From NCBI GenBank assembly GCA_903813345.2, contig CAIIXF020000010.1, forward strand, positions 7,679,169-7,743,168: 64,000 nt of DNA. The letters are read 5' to 3'. This stretch comes from Owenia fusiformis. Its lineage: Eukaryota > Annelida > Polychaeta > Sabellida > Oweniidae. The notes below the pieces were generated by a model that made no database searches, was not told the origin of the DNA, and saw only the letters and a program-made list of their open reading frames with translations. This document shows positions 56,460 through 64,000 of this stretch, piece by piece; position 1 is the first letter of the stretch; the number at the start of each line of letters is the position of its first letter. The position numbers were made by a program, and so were the translations under genes.

Positions 56460-59400
56460 CGAAAGCCAGGGTCATGTATTTTCATTTCTAAATCAAAACT
56501 ATATGAATGTGTGTTCAAGTTGCTATTTTTGAAGATGCTAAAATGTCAAAAGATTTCCATGGAGGTTAATTACCAAAAAATACTGGAAAGTATTTTATTT
56601 ACAGAATAGAATCTATTATCTATGTTTGTTTTGAATTAAATTAATTGCTGTTTTGAAAAAAAGTCATATAAATGTCACTACAGTGCAGTACATGTATATA
56701 AGGATTCACTAAACTACACACAATTTGAATAATTTCCCACCGTTCCTTGGAACTTCATGAAACAACCAAGTCCACCATTGAATTAATGTGGAAGATATGG
56801 TATAATAATATATGTACACACACTTGTCACATACTACATCGTACTATATACACTTTTATATGCAAACTCATGAAAATTATATGAAAGGACAGGCGCCTTT
56901 GATTTCTACTTCATAAAATCAGAATTATGAATCTTAGTCATAGATTTGAGACGATGTTTCAAATTTTCATCGTTATATTGACTAATTAGAGGATTATTTT
57001 AAAATGGAATAATATTAGTCATGTACAGTATATGAGTATGTTCAAATGAATGTACAGTTAGTCGTGTAGGATAGTCATGTAGAATAGTCCTGTTTATAGC
57101 TTTGTTATGATTAGAATGCATAATAGTGTTCTTGATTTTATGTACTGTACATACAATCAAAATTTGACCTACTTTAGCGTTTGGTCCCTGAATGTAAATA
57201 GGATATACATTGTTACCATATATGTAAATGATTGTAAAATGAATGATATCTTATGTATAGAACTATATACTCCTGTTATATGCTATAAATATAATATAAA
57301 TATATATATACAAACTACCCAAATGCTATAGAAAATGTGAATTAAACTGAAGTGTTTTCTCATTGAGCATGGGCTAATAGATATTCATGTCTTGAATGTT
57401 ATAAATGTATAAGCAATAATGCCTACTAACATCCAAATCATGACTTTACAGTGTTATAGTAAATGCTTTTCCTATTTGAGGCCTGTTTAATGTGGAATTG
57501 AATCAACATTAATTTTCTCTGTTACTCTTGTTATTGCATGCAGCCTGTGTAACCCCCAACACAATCACCCCATCTCCACTAGGAGAGGAAGTAGTGGGAA
57601 AGGGGGTTAAGATTTTATATTAAACTTTAAATGACTACATAGATTTATTTTGTATTCTGATTTTGGAGATGTTCTGAGTTCTTAAACAGGCCTAAGATGG
57701 AGCTCTATTATTTCATTGGAAGTCCTATGAAGTGTTCCTGTGCAAAAAATCTTGAGGTGATCATAAATACACCTGTTTATAATAGTCTGCCATATGTGAC
57801 ACCCTAGCACTATCGCATAAAAGATTCAAAGTGGTAAAGGTGTCTACCATGGAATATAGTTAATGAGGCTTCTTCATTGTGACATCACACAGCGTTACCA
57901 CCAACAATAACAACAACGATGTTGCTCTTTTTGGTAGGTTTCCATGAAAAGCAGTGATCCCACAACATTTTAACACAGGAAGACTACGCTAGATATAGTA
58001 GTCACAGAATACAGGGTGTCAAGTCATTGTAGGCGATATTTTATCCAGTGTTTGTATACGTATTTTGAATTAGATCAAGTGAAGTAGATTCTAGTATGTA
58101 AAAAAGTTTTGTTCAATGGCCTAACTTAATTTTTAGACATATCCATATAAATTCTCTATTGTGCTGTACTTAACTTACTCTTTACAGATTTGGTATCTTA
58201 AAAGAGAGCTTTGTCTACTTAGTTAGTAACTAGGCTCTACGCTAAGGGCATGAGCACACTTTAACAATTTATGAATAGTTGTAGCTTTTTCACCTTTGAG
58301 GAGAATGCATGGTACTCCATATATGTTGTGGTAGCCTATATGAATGCACTCCAACTATTATTTCTCATTTGTTCCAGTCTGATCAGTCTAGTTACTTACA
58401 TAAAGAAGCCTATTACTTCTTTTCCTCTAATTCTCAGTCGTATAATCCTTCCATTAACAGCAATGATAAAATAATATTTCATGTAGAGAATGGCATGAAA
58501 ATTAGGCCATTTGAATGTGGCCATTTACAGGGTATGTGACACATGGTTAGACTATACTGGATTTTACTAATAAATTTGTCTGAAGAAAATTCAAATATAA
58601 AAATGGTATGGCTAGAGGTAAATTTATATGGACGTTTCTGTATCATATTATAAAGCACAGAATTTCGAAAATATCGAATCAAATGGAGATACTTGGAATT
58701 TTGCTTGTGCTGATATAGGCTACAAGGCGCATAGACTATAATGCCGGGGGCCTTGTTACTTATAGGGCTTTGAATAGTATACAAATATTTCATACTACTG
58801 AGGTGAATACCTGTTCATCTTTCAATGATTCTAGCAAGGTGCATTGGACAAAGCCTGGAGGGCCAGGGGAATATACCTGTGGAATCATTGACAGTGCAAC
58901 AGGTATTCAACAAAAATAGTATGAAATATTTGTTTTATTATTCTCTTTTATTCACCACTCTCTTATTGGGAATGTCTTATAAGAACAAAAGTGATTAGAT
59001 TTTTTTTGTATCATTTTCATATTTACACTGGACGAAACGCCCATCCTCCGATCACAGGGCTTCAAAATCCAGAATATATTCTTTCTTTTTACCGCCTGCG
59101 ATAAGCAGTTAGCATTTCTTCGATTAAGAACTTGCAATCTGATTGGCTGTCGCAACACTGTGACAGGAATCATGTATAAGTGATTGCGCATTATTAGATC
59201 ACGTGATTCAGTTTAATCGGGCGCTTCCAAATTGGTTATAGCAGGGGGAAGGAGGTACAGATTCTGGATACCTGCTTAGGAGGATGCGAAACGCCACACC
59301 TGATGAATATGCCCATTGAACACTTCTTTTTTCTGATGTCACATGTACAGATGTATGGCCTTTGAATACATATTTTTTTATGTCCTGTGTAATTTATATA

Positions 59401-60190
59401 CCAATGAGAGAGTGGAGAATATGTCTGATATAATAATTTATGTTATCACAAGGTAGCATATTAGTTTGTCACTTGGTAACATTTGATTATGTATAACTAG
59501 GATACATATTTGTTTGCGTTATTATGAAGTTACATAGCCTGTTATTGTTACATAGATTTTATCAATTTAGCATGTACCCAATAATGTCATACTTTATACT
59601 CTCACTTTTACTGAAAAATATTGCACCTCGGTTTTTAGATATAAAAACGTGTATTCAATTTTAAGCAAATCAAATATTCATACACACTTAAACTTTGAAT
59701 AGCATCTTTTTGGACAGATTGCCAAAGGATGGGTAATCATCTAGCTCACTTTAAATGTAACATTCCAAAATCACGGATAGCATCCAAAGGATTAAAGGTC
59801 TCTTGATAATGTATGCTATATATTGTAAATTGTATGGTGGTACAACAAGGGGCCATAATCTCTTGGAGATGACGTGTAGTATTGAGTATTATAATGGCAT
59901 TTCTTTACAGTGTATCGTGTACCTGAACTTCAGGGTATCACACCAACTTACAGCAATTGTTCTGAATTTAGTTTTTTAGCTTTAGGGACCATCTCAAAGC
60001 ACAATCAATAATTTTTATAAAAAGTATTACATAATTAATTATGTAATTTGAATTGATGTGAAAGACAAAAGCATATCAGTGACCCCAGTTTACTTTTGAA
60101 ATGGTTCCTTACTAAGTACACATTGTATGTTCTACCTCAGAGGCTAACAGTATCATGAGGCAAGGATAAGGTATTCTTATGTTTTGCATC
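56460..60190. other. Downstream of endophilin-A, no gene recognised
   Basis: AT-rich DNA without conserved peptides. A small inverted pair (ACAAATATTTCATACTA at 58780 and its complement at about 58917) encloses GAATACCTGTT / AACAGGTATTC, probably a short foldback. Confidence 0.45.
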
Positions 60191-60319
60191 AACCTGATGC
60201 AAATCACAGAAAAGGAGAGAGGTGAGAACAAAACTGTCATAAAACTTATGTCAATGTCCAAGTGATTTATTAGTTTTAGAATTCTACTCTAAGGGGGACT
60301 TGATGAAAAACATAGAAAA

Positions 60320-60510
60320 CTAAGAATTACGTTACTGTATGTCACATATTGTAAGAATTATGTTACTGTATGTCACACATTGTAAGAATTACGTCACAGT
60401 ATGTCACATATTGTAAGACTTATGTCACAGTATCTCACATAGTGTAAGAATTATGTCACTGTATGTCACATATTGTAAGAATTATGTCACTGTATGTCAC
60501 ATATTATCAG
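60320..60510. repeat. 31-bp minisatellite (GTAAGAATTATGTCAC type), copy A
   Basis: About six units of TTGTAAGAATTATGTCACTG plus TATGTCACATA. The 110 bp before it (CAAAACTGTCATAAAACTTA onward) resembles the flank of the copy at 62720. Confidence 0.85.
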
Positions 60511-62009
60511 AAATAGGTCAAGTAAAGTAAGTAGCTTACTTTGGGTATATATTTGGCTGTTACATGGAAATTACTAACAAAACACACAATGTTCATTACA
60601 GTGTGACTATGTATTACGAATTGTATAAAACTGTAGATATGAAAGATGTGAAATCAATACAGGAAAAGTAACATTACAAAGTCTCTTGTTAGTTTTCATA
60701 TTGTATACCACTTTGCTGTTGGTTAACCCCTTGTGCAATAATCAAAATTTAACCTCCTTTTGAACTGCATGGATCAGGCTGAAGACTCAATACACAATGT
60801 ATTTTTCCATAAAAAGCGTTGATTGAATTAAATACTTAGAACTAAAGATCTGTAAGTGGAATAAGAATGATCAGTTTTGATCATCAAGATAGATTCCCTT
60901 TCCAAGGAGTTTCGCAAAACAGGAAGTTGTGAGTGAAGATTTTGAAGACGAGAAGTCAACCAAAATGGGGTAATTATTTGTTCATTTTTTAAAACAATTC
61001 AAACCTATTAGCGCCTAATTATACATGCATCTGAATGTGTTAGTTTGAGGTGACCAATTCTTTTAGCATGTCAAGGTCCACCATTACTTTCCACTTTCTA
61101 TCATCAAATATCAGAGATTTGATGCGACACAATGCTCAGTATAAAAATGTCCAAAACTGGTACCAGTTTTTCAAGTATTGTTTCATTGAGTCTGGGCCCC
61201 TCCCTTCAATTCACTTTTTTGAGATTGGGTGTGTAGGGGGTGGAATCTCTTGTAATTAAAGGATAATTTAAAACTAACAAGTAATAATTTCACCAAAACT
61301 GCCATCTGAAAAAGAAAAAGAAAATTCCAGAAGAATATATTTTGAAAATATTTTTCAACAATTAACTTCTATTTGGGGTGGAGGGGGGGTGGTTATCTCT
61401 CATTTAAAGTTTGAATTCCTGAATAAGATTAACGACCCCTTTTAGAAATCACGAATAAACAGGCACTACAGAGTCCTCTTTTGATAATGCATTCAGATTT
61501 AACACATGTACTATGTGTTAATAACATAGCTTGACTAGTACAAAATAAAAAGTTACTGAATAATAGATGGAAGCCTCACATAAAGTATCACGCGATAGAA
61601 TTACAATAAAATCGTAGTATATTTCTTTGTTTTAAACATGTATTATGTACATGTTTAAAAGAATTATTGGATTTCAATTGAACTCATGTCAATGTGTCGC
61701 CAGATGTTTAGACTCCCAATATATTGATCACAAAGAGGAATCATTTTCTGTGCTCAATGTTTACTTAATGCTAAGAGAATGGAGTGGAAAGGTAAATTCC
61801 TTGAAGTATATGAAGTCGTTATAGCTTAAGTGTTCTATATAAGCCTGGGTCTGCTTTGTGTGATATTGCAGATTGGCTTAGAATATAAATATTCATATGA
61901 TGCATGAAGCATGAATTAAAAAATAAGCGATATTGGTAGTCTCAAGGACGTATATTGACTGAATTAAGAAATAAGCGATATAGGTAGTCTCTAAGACATG
62001 GAATTTGAG

Positions 62010-62331
62010 TGAATTAAGATGTTTCCTATGATGGGTGTCTGGAGGCGATAGAGATACGTTGTCTCCAGGACATGCACTTTGGAATCTGAGTTAAGGTGTT
62101 TCCTATGGTGGGTGTTTGGAGGCACATTGGGAGTGTGTCTTCCAGACATGCGGTGAAAGTCAAGGCCAAGGCCATGGCAATCATCCTGAAGATCACTGTT
62201 AAGGCTGATATCTCCCAAGTCAGTCCCTGGCAGTGGTTCCACTGGAGATAACCTTTTAATTTTGCATGTTGGATACAAGATACTTAGCTCACTTTTGACA
62301 GCCTGTAATATCTGTCGAAGAGTATGGTCGC
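62010..62331 (-). CDS. Possible coding exon of an unrecognised gene
   Basis: An open minus-strand frame preceded by CTCTCTCGTGACAG, a fair acceptor, reading SDHTLRQILQAVKSELSILY and PTCKIKRLSPVEPLPGTDLG. No family recognised. The later part repeats THHRKHLNSD / PIIGNILIHSN-type sequence from a DNA-level duplication, which argues against selection as protein. Could be chance. Confidence 0.2.
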
Positions 62332-62719
62332 TGGATGCTGTCACGAGAGAGATTTACCACAAATCAGCTGATAAAGAGACAATAACTCTCTTGGAACCCA
62401 TGGCCTCACTAACAATGTGAATAATTATATTTCTAGTAAAAGTTCTAATGGCATAAAAAACAAAATCCCATTGATAAAGTTCTACCATACTCATGTATAG
62501 AAAAATCATAACATGTTCCTGAAGGAGGTAAGAACCAAACTGTCATAAAACTTTATATCCATGGACAAGTGATTTAATTCTGTACAGTGCTGTCAGTGGT
62601 ATTATGTCTCGTTTTAGAATTTGCCAAATTCTTACAGGGAATTTGATGTAAAACAGAATAGTGTTAATTTCTGTTTTTTTTCACCTAAAATAAGTTGCTG
62701 TTAAATGTTTTAAGAAATA

Positions 62720-62920
62720 TGTCACTTAACATCACACATTGTTAAAATTATGTCACTGTATGTCACATGCAGTTAGAAAGAACTATGTCACATATTGTAA
62801 GAATTATGTCACAGTATGTCACATTTTGTTAGAATTATGTCACTGTATGTCACATAGTGTAAGAATTATGTCACTGTATGTCACATTTTGTAAGAATTGT
62901 CACTGTATGTCACATAGTAG
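62720..62920. repeat. 31-bp minisatellite, copy B
   Basis: Same unit as at 60320-60510, about six copies with deletions. The preceding 200 bp also matches, so this is part of a longer duplicated segment. Confidence 0.85.
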
Positions 62921-63030
62921 AGAGGTTAAGCTACACGTATAAATGCAAACCGTGAACCTGAACGCGCAAGTCCACGCTCAAGTACACGTTTAAAAAAAAA
63001 TTCTGTTAAAGTGTGCGCCAAAGTTTAAAA

Positions 63031-63067
63031 CTGCGCAGGCGCACCGCTCTCGCTAAACTATATAAAG
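63031..63067 (+). promoter_or_regulatory. Promoter-like patch (NRF1-like site and TATA)
   Basis: CTGCGCAGGCGCA (63031-63043) resembles an NRF1 site, followed 16 bp later by TATATAAAG (63059-63067). It is GC-rich against its surroundings. No first exon can be supported downstream within the window. Confidence 0.3.
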
Positions 63068-63587
63068 AGATTACCAGGTACACGATTCAGAGGTAAGCCA
63101 GGAAGGCGAACTATCTTCGTCTCGTGATGATTTCCCATATAATCGTAACCAGGGAAGTTTCACCATTGAAATTGAAAATTACTATTAGATATACTTTGTA
63201 GATGTTATTTATGAAGCTATTTAGTGTTTGCATCAATCAAATAGCTCATTTTGAACATATAAAAAGTATTTGTGTTTTGTTTCCAAGGGAATTGTATTGT
63301 ATGTAGAACACACATAAATAGTGTACATTATACAGTACTTGAATAGCCTGGTTTACATAATATTGAAGGGCATGCTGATTACATGCACACGAGTACATGA
63401 ATGAAGGCCTAATATTGATATACGGAGCTTGCATACCTAAATAAAAAATAAACTCTTCAAATCCCCTAATGTAAACACGGCGGTATTCACGTAGCCCGAT
63501 TTATCGGGGACTTTAAGCTACACGTCTGAAACCATGTCAGTGGACGTGGAGCTATATTTATGTGGTGACTGTGTCTAAAGGTCATGT

Positions 63588-63660
63588 CTCTATGGTGTAA
63601 TTGATAGCACTGCCAAGTCGTGTCCGTTAGGCCTGGGTTCGAATCTACAGTAGTCGCATC
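63588..63660 (+). ncRNA. tRNA-like sequence, probably a SINE head or tRNA relic
   Basis: ATGGTGTAATTGATAGCAC fits a tRNA D-arm (A box) and GGGTTCGAATC fits the T-loop (B box) at normal spacing. The acceptor and T stems pair poorly and I could not place an anticodon stem, so it is not a convincing functional tRNA. Confidence 0.4.
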
Positions 63661-64000
63661 AACACATTTTGTTTTTTTTATTTTTGCTGTATTTAATATT
63701 CAATGCGCCCTCCATTACGATATTCCCATGATCAAAAATGAATTCATTTAATTTTTTAAAATGAATATACTGTTTTTATTATTACATTTTTATGTACACT
63801 AGTATCGTGTTGACCTATATTCAGCACTGCATTGATGAATGGGCCACTTATTAGGGCCAATATTCAATCATAAAGTGTACAGGGGTAGAGATGCCAAACC
63901 AGGAAGTATTTTTGTGTCTGTCAAAATCCATTTGCATCCTACACATCCCTACATCTTATCCAAAAATGTTATTGATTAATGAACATAACAGTATAATCTT

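Noticed and set aside
62739-62942. Plus-strand frame with repeated CHCMSHS
   Set aside because: Translation of the 31-bp minisatellite; no evidence of coding.
63091-63098. Splice donor AGGTAAGC after the TATA-like box at 63059
   Set aside because: It lies only about 30 bp after the TATA box, leaving almost no first exon; probably chance.

Overview
This is a 64-kb stretch of an intron-rich, AT-rich animal nuclear genome. The evidence is GT-AG introns, AATAAA signals, many DNA-transposon relics and LINE fragments, and two typical metazoan genes split into 15 and 10 coding exons. The protein sequences look like those of a marine invertebrate (lophotrochozoan, or an invertebrate deuterostome); I cannot place the species from the sequence alone.

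Two complete protein-coding genes lie head to head. CHAF1A (CAF-1 large subunit p150) is on the minus strand, ATG at 15701 and stop at 1359, 15 coding exons, 1,164 residues. Endophilin-A (SH3GL family) is on the plus strand, ATG at 16197 and stop ending at 55962, 10 coding exons, 362 residues. All exon joins were checked for splice sites and reading phase, and both frames close exactly. The start codons are only 495 bp apart, and that interval carries an E2F-type site, a CCAAT box and a fused CRE/E-box, so it is probably a shared bidirectional promoter. Human CHAF1A and SH3GL1 are also head-to-head neighbours on 19p13.3, so the pair may be an ancient bilaterian linkage. The two products work in different processes: S-phase histone H3-H4 deposition (CHAF1A) and membrane curvature/endocytosis (endophilin).

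The rest is mostly intron and downstream DNA filled with repeats. CHAF1A introns hold a 162-bp tandem array, a rearranged mariner-like element with long inverted repeats, a 23-bp minisatellite grown out of a splice-acceptor junction, a hAT-type MITE with a perfect 8-bp target duplication, and a CCCCGGGG-ended MITE. Endophilin intron 1 (10.5 kb) holds a large foldback with a datable insertion in one arm, a LINE 3' relic, and a PIF/Harbinger-like element with a SANT/Myb-like exon that carries a nested foldback. It ends in a 28-bp minisatellite. Later introns hold a LINE ORF1 relic, several copies of a GTGTTCCACTT-type MITE (one split by another MITE), a 104/208-bp higher-order tandem array, a 2.1-kb inverted-repeat element with a nested 851-bp foldback, a second mariner-like relic, and smaller foldbacks.

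Downstream of endophilin (about 56.5-64 kb) there is no convincing gene: a duplicated minisatellite segment, a possible minus-strand exon, a promoter-like patch and a tRNA-like sequence. No bacterial-type operon, CRISPR array or rRNA was seen.
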